From NCBI GenBank assembly GCA_019454045.1, contig SKCR01032769.1:62001-126000 (forward strand): a stretch of 64,000 nucleotides of DNA, written 5' to 3'. Numbering within the stretch: position 1 is the stretch's first letter; every line of letters begins with the position of its first letter. The position numbers and the translations under genes are program-made. This DNA is from Zanthoxylum bungeanum. Its lineage: Eukaryota; Streptophyta; Magnoliopsida; Sapindales; Rutaceae. The notes below the pieces were generated by a model that was not told where the DNA came from, did not search any database, and was given only the letters and a program-made list of their open reading frames with translations. Positions 34,037 to 46,679 of this stretch are shown here, one piece after another.

Positions 34037-35376
34037 TCAGCTGAATTCCATTTGCCTGCCTTTGTAGAGTTCTCCCTTCAAACTCACATACTGAGAAGCT
34101 AACTTCTGAATAGCCACTCGGTCCTTTCTGCTTGCTTCCTCTGGGAATTCTCCGTGCTCCAAGTACCTCTGTATGTCATAATACCAAGGCTTTCCATCGT
34201 TGACCTCTACTTCCAGTATTCTTTCAATCTCATAGGCTGGCCTACTTGCGGTTGTCAACACAAGCGGTCTCATCACCAACTTCTCTGGATTTTCCCAAGT
34301 CGCAGCCAGTGTTGCCAATGCATCTGCCATCTGATTCTCCTCTCTTGGCAAATGTTGAAACTTACAATCAGGAATAGCATGCGTCAGATTCCTGAGGTAG
34401 AACAAATAAGGCTTCAGCCGTTCTTCTTTTAATTCCCATTCTCCTTGCATCTGTCGGATTACCAACATTGAGTCTCCGTAGACTTCCACATTCCTAGCAC
34501 TCAAGGCTATCAATGCTGTCAATCCGAAAGCACATGCTTCATACTCAGCCATGTTATTCGTCACTCCGAAAGTCAGCCTCTTGGCCATAGGCAGGGTCTC
34601 TCCTTCAGGGGTTACTATTACTATCCCGATTCCTGCTCCTTTGCAATTCACTGCTCCATCAAAATACATCTTCCATCCTTGGACCGCTATAGCTTGGATT
34701 TCCTCGTCGGGAAACTCAAACTTATATTGATCCCCTTCAACAGGTTGCAACGCTAGGAATTCGGCCACGGCCCGCCCTTTGATTACCTTGGAGGTGAGGT
34801 ACTCGATGTCAAATTCAGTTAGCAGCACTAACCATCTGCCCAACTTCCCAACCAGCGAGGGTACTGAATGCAGTACTTCAAAGGATTCTCTTTTGCTACT
34901 ACCTGGATCTTGTAAGATTGGAAGTAATGGCGCAACTTTCTGGATGCCCACACGACTGCTAAACAAATCTTCTCCACCTCTTGATATCGGACTTCGTACG
35001 GAAGCAGCTTCTTGCTAAGATAGTAGACAGCATGTTCCACTCCCAACTCATCGGCTTGTACCATCATAGCTCCCAACGCTTCTGACTCTATAGCCAAATA
35101 CAGTACCAAAGGCTTTCCCGGTCTCGGAGGTTTCAACACAGGCGGCTTTACCAAATATTCCTCTTCTGATTCTGTCAAGGCCGTCTGACACTGTTCATTC
35201 CACTTTACTGGCTGGTCTTTTCTCAACAACTTGAAGATAGGCTCACATACTGACGTCAATTTTGCAATGAACCGACTGATATACTGGATTTTCCCAAGGA
35301 ATGCTCTGACTTCTTTTTTTCTAACCCAACGGGTATCCATGATGGCTTTTAAGACACAAGGGTTAACATGATGCAT
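34037..35376 (-). pseudogene. Tat element RT C-terminus, RNase H and second (archaeal-type) RNase H
   Basis: 34828-35376 gives the end of RT (VRAFLGKIQYISRFIAKLT) and the usual Ty3 RNase H (AVYYLSKKLLPYEVRYQEVE). 34037-34966, in another frame, carries the extra RNase H (MYFDGAVNCKGAGIGIVI, NNMAEYEACAFGL, REENQMADALATLA). Dual RNase H domains are diagnostic of Tat elements. The RT palm with its catalytic aspartates is absent. Confidence 0.9.
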
Positions 35377-36237
35377 GTATGCATGAGATGCATGAGATGT
35401 ATGCGATGCATGTAATAGATAAAAAAAGAAACTTTAAACTACTTGGCCCATTATCATTTTAAAGTATTAATCACCATCCGCGGTGCAAACTTGTCCCAGT
35501 TGAAAAGGCCCAACAGGTTTACACTTTACAATGATATGGCTAAATGACTTCAAATGATAAAAGGCCCATTCACAAAGTGGCCCACCGGCATTTTAGAAGC
35601 TTTTGGCCCAACTGTCAAAGGACACAAACTTGCCCCAGTTTAAATGGCCCAACAAGTTCACATCTTTTGACAAAAGGTCCAACTGGATCCAAATGACGGC
35701 GGTCCAACACACAAACATAAAATACATAACTACCGGTTCTTTCAAGGCTAAGTTTCACAAGTGGGTTCACGGGGCGCGGACAAAGGCTCTCGTTTGACGA
35801 AGGATTACCCACAACTAGGACTCCCCACTCAAGGGTTCAAGCGACCAAGTGAGTGCACCTTTTTATACCTTACGGTACGTGCCAACGAGTTACGGTGTGT
35901 GACTAACTGTCGAATGGATTTCCCGTTGTAGATTCCCCAGAGGGAAGGTGGAGCGAGGCTCTCTTAAGTACCCAAGCCCCTTAGGCTCTTATCGCTTGGT
36001 GTCAGGAATAAACAACGAGTCCTCCAAACTAGTATGTCACAACGAGCTACAAGTAATGATTTATCTGGGTGCCTTCACAGCTTTTCCCCGAAGGGTAGTG
36101 AGTGAAGGAAGACACCCAACCATCACCTAGCTTCAACAAAGCCTTTGATTAACCCCCTCAACCCACTATAGAAATGGTCAACTAATGCACAAATTATACA
36201 CATCACAAGACATGATTTCGAGGCCAATTCTCTAATA
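35377..36237 (-). other. Tat element residual leader where gag, protease and RT should be
   Basis: Only about 860 bases lie between the RT stump and the primer-binding site; a full element carries several kilobases here. No gag or protease motif seen. Contains a short gcatgagat-type repeat at 35370-35410. Confidence 0.75.
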
Positions 36238-36258
36238 TCCCCAGTGGAGTCGCCAGAC

Positions 36259-38174
36259 TGTAGACAACAGAACCTGGGCGACGCTTTTCTAGGCTCGCGG
36301 CCTATTTGGGAAGTACGAAATAACATGGAGTCGCCACCCGGTGTGAACCGGGACAAAGATTTAAGGCCGCACTCACCCCTCGCAAGGGAAGACCTCAAAC
36401 CGTTGGGTTCGGAATGGTCCCTTACTTATGTCATTGTGATGATATAATTTGTGCACTAAATCAACCGCATCTATCCAATAATCATGCTCAAGGGTACTTA
36501 GATCTAACATGCTTTTATCCAAATAATTCCACGCAATGTAACACAACAAGCATATTAAACCATTAAATCAACATGTATGAATCATTACCCAAACGCATCA
36601 TAAACTAAGAACATGCATAGTGAACAACCTAAACATGCTTTAACGAACAAATAACAAACTAAATTAAACCATGCTTCAAATAATAAACAAATAACCTAAA
36701 GATTATAACATGCTCAAATACAAGTTTGGATGGGACAAAACATATGTCTCTTAAGTGGTACGTGGCGTTGTATCCCGAGTACAAACCGCACTACCGTCCA
36801 TTCGGATTCGGCTACGGAATTTACGTCCGGTTTCCATCCTATATACCACAAAAGGGAACACATGTCCCGCCCATCCAACAATCAAATCATGCCTCAAACG
36901 ACTCTCATGCAATTATATATCAAAGTAAAATAAAATAAAGAATAAAGAAGATAGGTAAAAGGTACCCTCAGGTCTAACCTCTTTTGTCGATCTTTGGAAG
37001 CGCGTTCCAAGTCCGTTGGAAGGGCGAATGATCCGAAACCTTTCCAAATTATTTGCTCACTGTTTTCCCTTGTTGTTTTGATGCTTGGGCTGCTGTTTTA
37101 CCTTCGTTTCACCGCCATTTGTTCGCTGCGTTTCAGGTCACTGGTTCGGGCGTTTAGTGGACTGTTTTGGGTAATTTTGGTGGTCTCGGGAGGTGCGTTT
37201 GTAAAGATTTCTTGGGGAAACTTTTTGGGGATTTTTGGGATGGTTTCTAGATGATTTTAGGACTGTTTTGGAGGCTAAAGTCGCAACAAATACTGACCAG
37301 AACAGGGGACGAAATTGTGCAGTGGGGCGTTTTCAGGGGCTGTTTTTGGCGCTGTTTTGGAGCTGCTTTGGGGAGTCTTTTTGCGGCACTTCAGGGGCTG
37401 GAAATAAGGTTTATTTTAGGGTGTTTTAGGGCTGTGAATGGTGGCTGGAAGTCGGCTAAGGAGGGCTAAGAAAAGGGCTTGGTCGTGAGTTGTCTTGGTG
37501 AAGGGTGGTGGATGGTGATATGCGGCCTTGGGATGGATTTTTCTTCTGGGATGCGGCAATGAGGGTTCTTGGAGGGGCTTTGGACGTGCAAAGAGGGCTT
37601 CACAAGTTGCTTGAGGGATGTGTATGAGCTAGGGTTGTGTATGGGGGCAAAGGTCTCTTTTTATAGACAAAGGGAAAAGGCTTTCCTTTTTAGATTAGGA
37701 AGGAATCTCCTAATTGGTTTCTAATAAGGAATGCATCTCCTAATTAGGATTTGGGATTGGATTCGATTTGGTAATGATTTTATTTGATTTCTTTTATTTA
37801 GGTAAGGATTTAACAAGATTTAAACATGTGATTAATGTGCAATTACCTAAATAGAGGGCAATGGGCGTGAATCATGTCCAATGGGCATAGGTTTGGTTTG
37901 ACTTGGTTTGACTTGGGTTGACTTGGGTTGACTTGGGTATTTGGGCTTGGTTTGGGTTAGGTATGTGGTCTATGGGAGTTTTGGGCCTAAGGTGAGCTTA
38001 GAAACGGAGGTATAACAAGCAACCGAAGCGAAACAACTCGGGTAAATCCATCAAAAATTATATTTTCCAACTTTACCCTTCCAACGTTCTTTTCCCGCGG
38101 CTTTCATGACTAAGAGGGAGTTGTCTCCATATAAGACTCCTCATCGGGTGTTATGCAAAAATGCAATGCCTACA
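36259..38174 (-). repeat. Tat element LTR, upstream copy
   Basis: 1916 bp. The primer-binding site lies 3 bases inside it (36238-36255). Confidence 0.95.
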
Positions 38175-38527
38175 ATAGTCCTATTTTCCTCTGACTCTGA
38201 AGCTTCTGGTTGCTCCTGTTAAATTTTCTTCTCGCAGATCTCCGTGAAGAAATGTGGGCTTGACATCCATCTGCTCAACTTCCAGGTCGAGGCTTGCTGC
38301 TTAAGTTGAGTACCACTCTGAATGGATGACATCTTCACACTGGAGAGAAGATTTCATCGAATCATGCCTTTCTCTGATTGAATCCCTGACGACTAATCTG
38401 GCTTTGTACCGGGGTTGTGAAGTGTGCTCATGTTGGCTTCACCCTGTACACCCATTTGTTGGTCTTCAAAGCCCGTTTGCCTCTTGGCAATTTCACCAAC
38501 TCAAAAGGTGATTATCATGCAAAGATT
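38175..38527 (-). pseudogene. Copia-2 RT N-terminal segment
   Basis: Scattered frames give KWVYRVK, YKARLVV and the MDVKPTFLHGDL block of copia RT, with several stops and shifts. It stops at the Tat LTR boundary 38174. Confidence 0.75.
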
Positions 38528-38756
38528 TCATCTCATCTTGCATGGCTTCCTCCCACTTTTCTTTGTCTTCTGTTTCCACAGCCTCCTGGTAGCTCTCGGG
38601 TTCTCCCCGTCAGTAAGCAACACATACTCATATGCAGAGTATTTGGTTGAAGGTCGCCTCTCTCTGTCTGACCTTCTCTGTGGAACTGTTGGTGTAGCTT
38701 CTGGTACTGGTGGTTGATCATGATCATCATCTCTGGGAGCTTTATCACATGTACCA

Positions 38757-39720
38757 TCATCTGGGAACCTCATCTTCAACTCGTACTGCCACCGGTGTAT
38801 AAGGTTCTGGATTCACATTTCTGTATTGCTGGGGCATTGTCTTCATATCCTTCCGGATATCTTCTATGGTCTGGTCTTCAACAAAGACAACATCTCGGCT
38901 TCTGACAATCTTCTTCTCCACATGATCATAGAGTTTGTAGCCGAAATCATCATGACCATAGCCAATAAAGACACACTGTCGCGTCTTTGCATCAAGCTTG
39001 GATCTCTCGTCCTTTGGGATGTGTACAAATGCTTTGCACCCAAAGACGTGCAAGTGTTGGTATGACACTTCTTTACCTGTCCAAGCTTGGTTAGGAACAT
39101 TACCTTTCAGTGCGACCGCTGGGGACATATTCAAAACATGTACTACTGTGTTGAGTGTCTCCCCCCAAAATGTCTTCGGCAGCTTGGCTTGTGACAGCAA
39201 GCTTCTGACCCTTCGCACAAGGTTCTGTTCATCCTCTCAGCTAGGCCATTCACTGAGGTGTCTTCGGAGGTGTCGTTTGATGTCGAATTCCTTGAGTCTT
39301 GCAGTACTGATCAAACGGACTTCTGTATTCTCCACTGTTATCTAATCTGATGCATTTAAGTTTCTTACCGGTTTCTCTCTCCACCAGGGCGTGAAACTCC
39401 TTGAACACTTCAAGCACTTGGTCTTTTCTCTTCAAGGTGTATGCCCAGATCTTCCTTGAATGATCATCAATGAATGTCACAAAATACAGTGACCCACCAA
39501 GTGTTCGTGTCTGCATCGGACCGCATACATCTGAATGTATGGGATCTAGTACCTCCGATTTCCGTTGAGGCGGGGAGCTCTGGAAGGACACTCTGTTCTG
39601 TTTTCCAGCCATGCAGTGTTCACACTTCCGTAAGTGTGAGTTCTTCAATTCGGGAAGAACATTCCGCCTGCGTAGTATCTTCATCCCCGTTGACACATGT
39701 GACCGAGCTTTTTGTGCCAT
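38757..39720 (-). pseudogene. Copia-2 integrase remnant
   Basis: 39250-39720 holds the His/Cys zinc region (HLRKCEHCMAGKQNRV) and the first core Asp (VTFIDDHSRKIWAYTLK, IRLDNSGEY). 38757-39218, in another frame, holds the C-terminal half (WGETLNTVVHVLNMSP, FIGYGHDDFGYKLY). A frameshift lies near 39220-39260. Confidence 0.88.
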
Positions 39721-41001
39721 AGCTCGGCTGCCTCATCAATGTTAACTATATTTATGCTACTATTTGAAAGCTTAGCATGCATCAAATACAGAGTTGAGTC
39801 TTTCTTACCTCGTGCCACCACCATTGATCCTTTAGTGAGCTTCCAGGTTCCGTCACTAAAGGTGCTGCAGAAACCTTCATCATCCAGCTTGCCTGTTGAG
39901 ATCAGGTTTAACCGGATGTCCGGGATGTGCTTGAATCCCTTAAACACTAGCCTTGTCCCCTTGTCTGTTTCAAGGCATATGTCTCCAATATCGACGGCTT
40001 TGGACTGGCCGTCATTCCCCATCCTTACAGCACCGTAGTCCCCTGATGTGTAAGATGAAAAGAAGTCTCTGCGAGATGTGGCGTGTATGGATGCACCACT
40101 ATCTATCACCCAACTGGTCTCGTGGCTGGCAAGATTCACAACATCTTCTTCATATATAATGCAGAAGTCTTTGGAGGTCTTCTCGGTGGTAGTAGCAACT
40201 CTTTCTTGGTTAGAGTCATCGTCTCTCCTGGACTGCTCGTTCTTCAGTTTGTAGCAATCCCGCTTCATATGGCCTTTCTTCTTGCAGTGATAGCACTCAA
40301 TATCCCTCGTTCTTGATTTCCCTCGGTTCTTGTCTGATCTCTCTGGGCCTCGGCTTTTACTCATCCCCCTTCTGGTGTTCTTCTCCGTCACTAGAGCTTC
40401 TGAGGTTGAGGTTGAGGTTGATGCTGACTCATGCATTCTCGTCCTCTTTTCTTCCTCGAAGATCCTGGTCTTTGCCATCTCCATAGTGACTTTCCCATCT
40501 GCGGCTGAATTTATCACCGTAGATCTGAACGTTTCCCAAGATTCTGGTAACGTATTAAGGAGTATTAAGTCATTTACCTCATCACCGAAGTCTATGCCCA
40601 ATCCAGACAGTTCTTTCATGGTTTTAAGGAAAATAATTGATATGGTCCGCCACAGCTGTACCTTCCTGGTATTTCAAACCCATCATCTTCTTGATGTAGT
40701 ACAGCTTGTTGTTGTCAGTCTTTGCTCGGAAAGGCTCCTCCAGCTTTCTCCATAAAACACGTGCATTTGCATCTTCACTGACATGGTTGACGATACTATC
40801 GTCGATCCACTGATGAATAGTACTGCATGTTTTCTGGTGAAGATTAGCCCACTTCTCATCGGTCATTCCTTCTGGTTTCTCCTCCAGAAATACTGATCCA
40901 TCATAGTCCTTCACATACATAAGGTCTTTCATCCTTCCTCTCCATGTGAAATAGTTGGTACTCGTTAACAGAACCATTTTTCCGTTGCCCACTTCCATCA
41001 C
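39681..41001 (-). pseudogene. Copia-2 gag and protease
   Basis: 40624-41001 starts MMEVGNGKMVLLTSTNYFTW, the gag N-terminus. 39681-40619 continues in another frame with TLPESWETFRSTV, a zinc knuckle CYHCKKKGHMKRDC and the protease motif WVIDSGASIHAT. The break falls at 40620-40625 (a run of A/T bases). Confidence 0.88.
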
Positions 41002-41651
41002 AAAAATTCTAGGCAGAATTTCAAAAAACAGACCTCACCGTTGCGTCCGGAACGGTCGAAAATGGTGGAAATGACACTTCGTTTGTCAAAATCCGACACA
41101 GGGACCAAATTGTAAATTTTAGAAATTACAGGGGTCAAAGTGCAATTTCTAAAAGTTCAGGGGCCAAAGTGTAATTACGGAAAACTTAAGGGACTTATAT
41201 GCAATTTCCAAAAAGTTCAGAGACTAAGTTGAAAATTTCTGAAAGTATAGGGGCTAAATTATAATTTCCAGAAAGTTCAGGGACCTATCTGAAATTTACC
41301 AGGCACCGCTGACGTGGCAGACAAGTGTCGCTGACGTGGCGCTGACTGGGCTGCTGACTAGGCGCTGACATGGCGGCTGACTCAGCGTCTTCAACCTTCA
41401 GCAGAGAGTGGGGCGCGTGTCTGCGCGTGGAGCGAGTGAGATGCTCTCTGACCGGCGCGTTCGGCGCGTGCTTCGTCTCTGGACCTCCGATCGATCGCCG
41501 GAAAATACCACCGTGCTCGTCTCGCCGCGAAAAGTCTAATGGTATGCTCAAAATTGATTTTTGACAACTTTCGTCGGAACCGACTTTCCGAATCGAACCT
41601 CTGTTTCTGAGTTTCGGGATCCCTCCGAGTAACCTTAGCTCTGATACCACT
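41002..41651 (-). other. Copia-2 leader region
   Basis: Between gag start and the right LTR. It holds a degenerate repeated phrase of about 40 bases (agggg.caaa.tg.aatttc.. at 41120-41290), GC-rich leader DNA and the primer-binding site near 41638-41649. Confidence 0.65.
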
Positions 41652-41928
41652 TGTTGTGATTAAACACACACGAATAGAGGTTATTGGAGAGAAAACTCTT
41701 CTCTTATATTACAAACAAAATAATTACAAAGCTTTATAACCCAAGCTTTACAAAAAACTCTCACACCACTTTACTCTCTATTATACTCACGTTTGGGATT
41801 TCTGTGATGATTCTAACAATGGTTTTGGGCTCTTTTTATAGCCCCAAAGACGTGTGCTACAGTGCACACGTCTTTGGCAAAACATGTATTTGCACACACA
41901 CAGCTGGCTTTGGTGCATGCATGCTGTG
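41652..41928 (-). repeat. Copia-2 right LTR, first segment
   Basis: Starts tgttgtgattaaac, interrupted after gcatgctgtg by the chromovirus. Confidence 0.92.
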
Positions 41929-42489
41929 TGTAACGCACCTACACTCCAAGCTTGTCCAGGGCGCATGTCTTGCCCATGGCCGCTTGCGTGTGGTGCTAGG
42001 GTGCACTTTTGTATTTTCTAATTTTATTTTATTTTTCTATTTTATTGGGGGGGGGGTGACAACTCAAACATCATGTGTGTTTCCTAGTGTCACTTGTGCA
42101 ATGTCTTTAAAACCTCTTTAGGGGGGGTGACCCGAGCACCTTAGAAGGGCCTTGGCCACCAGCATACTAGGGGCTTTAGCTGTGTACTCCCTCACCATTA
42201 GTTGGCTTGCTTAATGAAATATGCTTCCTTTTGATTTCCGAATGCTTGTCCAAATGTGATGCTTGAATGTGTATGCAATATGTTTAATAGGTGCTTCATT
42301 ATCTTGTGCCTCGTAGATGTGTGCTTATCGATGTATGCTTTACTTTGTTGCCTAATAATGTTCACATTATATCGATGGCTAACCATGGGTGCGACCTTGC
42401 AGGGTCAATTCTAGGCTGACTTGTTAGACACAACGTTAACAAGTGCCGCACGGACCTAACTTGGTAACACCAAAGTTCGACCCGTGACA
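41929..42489 (+). repeat. Chromovirus 5' LTR
   Basis: 561 bp, preceded by ctgtg. Ends cccgtgaca immediately before the primer-binding site. Confidence 0.94.
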
Positions 42490-42526
42490 GTTGGTATCAG
42501 AGCGTGGTTCAAGGTTGTATGATAAA

Positions 42527-43771
42527 ATGGCTACGAGGTCCTCCTCAAAAACGCGCTTGGATGCTGTCGAGAAAAAACTAGTGGATATTGATGGCTACAT
42601 CACAACACTCACGAACAAAACCTCTGATGTCGAAAACCTCAGGCAAACTATCAAGGTACTGGAGGCCCTAACAACCAGGGTAAGTGCCCTAGAGACTCAA
42701 GCAACGAGTGCTAGCACCAGTGCCACACGAGAAGGGGGAGATGCCAATAATTGGCAAGATGCCGTGAGCTCCTTGAAAGAGCAATGGCCGAGTTAAGCGT
42801 AAGGGTGAACCTCACCGCCCCTCTGTCTCTAACTTGCCCACGACTACTCAGAACTCGGAGCAAAAGAGGTCTAAAATCCCCAAACCTAGAGTATATGATG
42901 GTGTTAGAGACGCACAAGCCCTCGAGAACTTCCTCTTTGACATGGAGCAGTACTTCACAGCTTCACAATAGAAGAGGAAAGGGACAAGGTCTCAATAACC
43001 TTGATGTACTTGTCTGGAGATGCGAAGTCTTGGTGGAGGGCAAAACACATAGAAATCCAAGAAGGTCGATGCGTCGTTAACAATTGGGAGGATTTAAAGC
43101 GTGAGCTAAAGAACCAATTCATGCCAGGAAATGTGGCTTACATGGCTCGGCGACAATTACGAGAACTAAGGCATACAGGCTCCATCCGGGAATATGTAAG
43201 GAAGTTCTCCGGATTGATGCTGGATATTCGAGACATGTCCGAGCAAGACAAACTCTTCTATTTTATCGAAGGGTTGAAGCCTTGGGCCAGAACAGAGTTA
43301 CAGAGGCAACGGGTAAAGGACTTGCCCTCCGCACAAGCTGCTGCGGAGCAACTAACTGATTACTCCCTTGAGGGACCTCTATCGAAGAGACCTCCACCGA
43401 CGCCTACTAATAATGACAGTGGGAATAAGAAGCCCAGAAATTGGAGTAATGAAAGAAGTGGGGGAGCGGACAGGAGAGTGGAGTCAAGCTCCTCAAACTT
43501 TAAATGGCCGACACCTCAGAATGGTCCTCCAAATGGGAAAAAGCCCTTAAGTTGCTGGATTTATGATGGGCCACATCGAGCTATGGAGTGCCCTAAGAAA
43601 TCTAGAATGACGGCCATATTAGCACAAGAAGAAGAGGAAGAACGACGACGTACGGCTGAAAAGAACCCGGAAAAGGAAGAATCTGGCCGAATGGTGGCAT
43701 TGAGGATGCTCAATGCCCTAAACAAACAGCCAGAAACTCAGAAGGTCTCGAGAAAAGGCCTTGTTTGTTGA
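42527..43771 (+). pseudogene. Chromovirus gag remnant
   Basis: ATG 42527 opens a coiled-coil-like N-terminus (DAVEKKLVDIDGYITTL). The frame ends at 42796 and resumes in others. 43001-43771 holds the capsid core (YLSGDAKSWWRAKH, LKNQFMPGNVAYMARRQL, REYVRKFSGLMLDI). The zinc knuckle reads CWIYDGPHRAMEC: the second Cys of CX2C is Tyr, which should abolish zinc binding. Confidence 0.88.
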
Positions 43772-43782
43772 TGCGTTGATTA

Positions 43783-44160
43783 ATGGGTGTTGCGGCAAAA
43801 AGTGTTATGGTGGACACGGGGGCCACCCATAACTTTGTTTCTACCGCCGAGGCGAAGCGTCTGGGGCTCAAGTTAGAGCGGGACGCGGGCCGTATGAAAG
43901 CTGTCAATTCACAAGCGCTACCCACAAGTGGGTTAGCGAGACAAGTAAGAGTGAAGATCGGCACGTGGGAAGGTCAAACTGACCTTGTAGCGGTCCAAAT
44001 GGATGACTTCGATATTGTTCTAGGAATGGAATTCCTGCTCGATAAAGGGGCCATCCCTGTCCCAGCTGCAGGGAGCTTATTGATCATGGGGGAGAAACCC
44101 GCCGTAGTACCAGCAAAGGTAAAACCTCCCCTGGAAGGGAAATTTCTATCTGCAATCTAG
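43783..44160 (+). pseudogene. Chromovirus aspartic protease
   Basis: VDTGATHNFVS is the active-site motif; DIVLGMEFL is the conserved C-terminal strand. The frame closes at 44158-44160, before RT. Confidence 0.88.
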
Positions 44161-44259
44161 TTTAAGAAGGGGATCAGGAGACGGGAACCGACATTCATTG
44201 CCATTCCTACGCTAATTGGAGAAGGGAGAGAAGAAACCCCTGCACCTGAGATCAACAAG

Positions 44260-45563
44260 GTGTTAGAAGAATTTACAGAAGTGATGTCTGACCAGCTTCC
44301 CAGGGCCTTACCTCCGAGGAGGTCCATCGATCACCGAATTGAATTAGTTCATTCAGCAAAACCCCCGGCAAGAGCACCTTATCGAATGGCTCCACCAGAA
44401 TTGGCAGAACTTCGCAAGCAACTAGATGAACTATTGCAGGCAGGCTTCATCAGACCTTCGAAGGCCCTATTTGGAGCCCCCGTCTTATTTCAGAAGAAAC
44501 ATGATGGAAGTTTAAGGTTGTGTATCGACTATAGGGCTCTGAACAAGTTGACGGTGCGAAACTCCTACCATATTCCCCTTATAGCAGATTTGTTCGACCA
44601 GTTGAGTGGGGCAAGGTATTTTACGAAGCTAGACTTGCGTTCAGGATATTATCAAGTGAGAATAGCCGAAGGAGATGAACCAATGACGACTTGCGTTACT
44701 CGATATGGAGCATTTGAGTTCTTGGTGATGCCGTTTGGGCTGACTAATGCCCCTGCAACATTTTGCACATTGATGAATGAAGTCTTCCACGAATACCTCG
44801 ACAAATTTGTGGTGGTTTACCTGGATGACATTGTAGTCTATAGTACCACCTTGGAGGAACACAAAAGTCATCTTACCATGGTATTCCAGAAATTGAAGGA
44901 TAATAGACTATTTGTGAAGAAGGAAAAATGCGCATTCGCCCAAGAACGCATCAGATTCCTCGACCACATTATAGAGCAGGGCCATATCCGAATGGACATG
45001 GAGAAAGTACGAGCAATTCATGAGTGGAGCACCCCAACCAATGTCAGAGAATTGCGGTCATTCCTTGGGCTTACCAACTACTATATGAGATTCGTAAGGG
45101 GATACTCCAAGAAGGCAATACCCCTGACGGAACTATTGAAGAAGGAAGTAACATGGGAATGGACCGATGCGTGCAGAGAAGCCTTTGAGAGCTTAAAAGA
45201 GCGATGGTAGAGAAGACCCAGTACTCATCCTTCCAGATATTGCCAAACCCTTCGAAGTTCAAACAGATGCTTCCGACTTTGCACTTGGAGGGGTGTTGCT
45301 ACAGGAAGGCCATCCTACTGCTTATGAGAGTCGTAAGCTTTCCGAAGCGGAGCGACGATACACAGCACAGAAAAAGAGCTATTGGCAGTGATACATTGTC
45401 TACGGGTGTGGAGACATTACCTCATTGGGTCGAGATTTGTGGTGAAAACAGACAAAACTCTGCAGTCAGTTATTTCCTCACTCAACCAAAGCTTACTTCG
45501 AAACAGGCTCGATGGCAGGAGTTTTTAGCCGAGTTTGACTTTCATTTTGAGCATAAAGCATGA
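44260..45563 (+). pseudogene. Chromovirus reverse transcriptase and RNase H
   Basis: 44260-45210: RT with [36 protein letters not shown] and the catalytic YLDD box ([12 protein letters not shown]). RNase H ([15 protein letters not shown]) follows out of frame from about 45205 and is further shifted to 45563. Confidence 0.92.
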
Positions 45564-45772
45564 TGCTTGAATCAGGTGGCTGACGCTTTGAGTCGCGAAA
45601 GTCGGAACTCATTCACTTAAAGGCGTTAACCAATATGTCTTTCAGCACTTCTCTACACCCCCATCAGAGAACTCATCCGTAACAACTTGGAAAAGGACCA
45701 TGTCTCTAAAGCACTTCTGAAGTTAGTCAGTGAGGGCAAGGCTGTCGTTTTTTCTGGTTTGAAGACGGACTT

Positions 45773-46480
45773 TTGTGGACGAAAGGAAATCGTTTGTATG
45801 TTCCGAAAACAGAAAACCTACGGAAGATTCTCATGAAAGAATGTCACGATACTTTGTGGGCCGGCCACCCGGGTTGGCAGAGGACTCATGCGTTACTCAA
45901 ACAAGGATACTATTGGCCACAGATGCGGGATGATGTGATGGAGTACACGAAGACTTGCCTTATTTGCCAACAGGATAAAGTAGAGAAGTTGAAGACTCCT
46001 GGGTTATTGGAACCATTGAGTGTCCCCAACAGGCCATGGGAGAGCGTCTCTCTTGACTTCATAACCAACCTTCCAAAAATTGGTGAACTAACCAACATCT
46101 TGGTAATTATTGATAGGTTCTCCAAATATGCAACATTCATACCAGCACCGAAGTATTGTAAAGCAGAAGAAACTGCAAAATTATTCTTCAAGCATGTGGT
46201 GAAGTATTGGGGCGTACCTAGACAAATTGTGAGTGACCGAGATCAGAGATTTGCAGGAACCTTCTGGTCTGAACTCTTCAAACTACTTGGTTCCTAACTG
46301 TACATGTCAACAAGTTACCACCCTGAGACTGATGGGCAGACAGAGAGATTCAATGGAATGTTAGAGGAGTATTTACGCCACTTTGTTAGTGCCAACCAGA
46401 GAAATTGGGCCCAACTTCTTGACGTTGCCCAATTTTGCTTTAACTCTCAGAAGAGCTCTGCCACCACAATAAAACTCCTT
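45773..46480 (+). pseudogene. Chromovirus integrase
   Basis: HHCC zinc region (GHPGWQRTHALLKQGYYWP, CLICQQDK), core Asp residues in LDFITNLPK and VSDRDQRF. The Glu-bearing segment (PETDGQTERFN) follows a stop at 46295-46297. Confidence 0.9.
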
Positions 46481-46679
46481 TGAAGTTGTGATGGGTCAAC
46501 AACCTCTACTCCCACACACAGTGACAGAGTATACAGGGAAGAGTCCGCGAGCTTTCAACTTCACGAAGGAATGGAAAACCAATGCAGAAATTGCTCGAGC
46601 TTACCTGGAAAAAGCCTCCGCGAGGATGAAGAAATGGGCATATCAGCATAGAAGACCCCTATAATTCCAACCTGGAGAT

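Larger units (their letters stand above)
28604..38174 (-). mobile_element. Tat-lineage Ty3 element lacking gag, protease and most of RT
   Basis: 9.57-kb element in copia-2 RT. LTRs 28604-30519 and 36259-38174 are both 1916 bp with tgtag...ctaca ends and only about three differences. Primer-binding site TGGCGACTCCACTGGGGA (minus; 36238-36255), the tRNA-Arg type used by Tat/Ogre elements. Polypurine tract AGTGGGGGCGAC (minus) at 30520-30531. Pol retains only the RT C-terminus, two RNase H domains and integrase. Tandem repeats fill the space between integrase and the downstream LTR, another Tat hallmark. With gag and RT gone, any recent movement must have depended on a partner element. Confidence 0.92.

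Noticed and set aside
42492..42503. tRNA gene suggested by ggtatcagagc
   Set aside because: This is the retrotransposon primer-binding site complementary to tRNA-Met; no cloverleaf follows. The same holds at 10029-10040 and near 41638.
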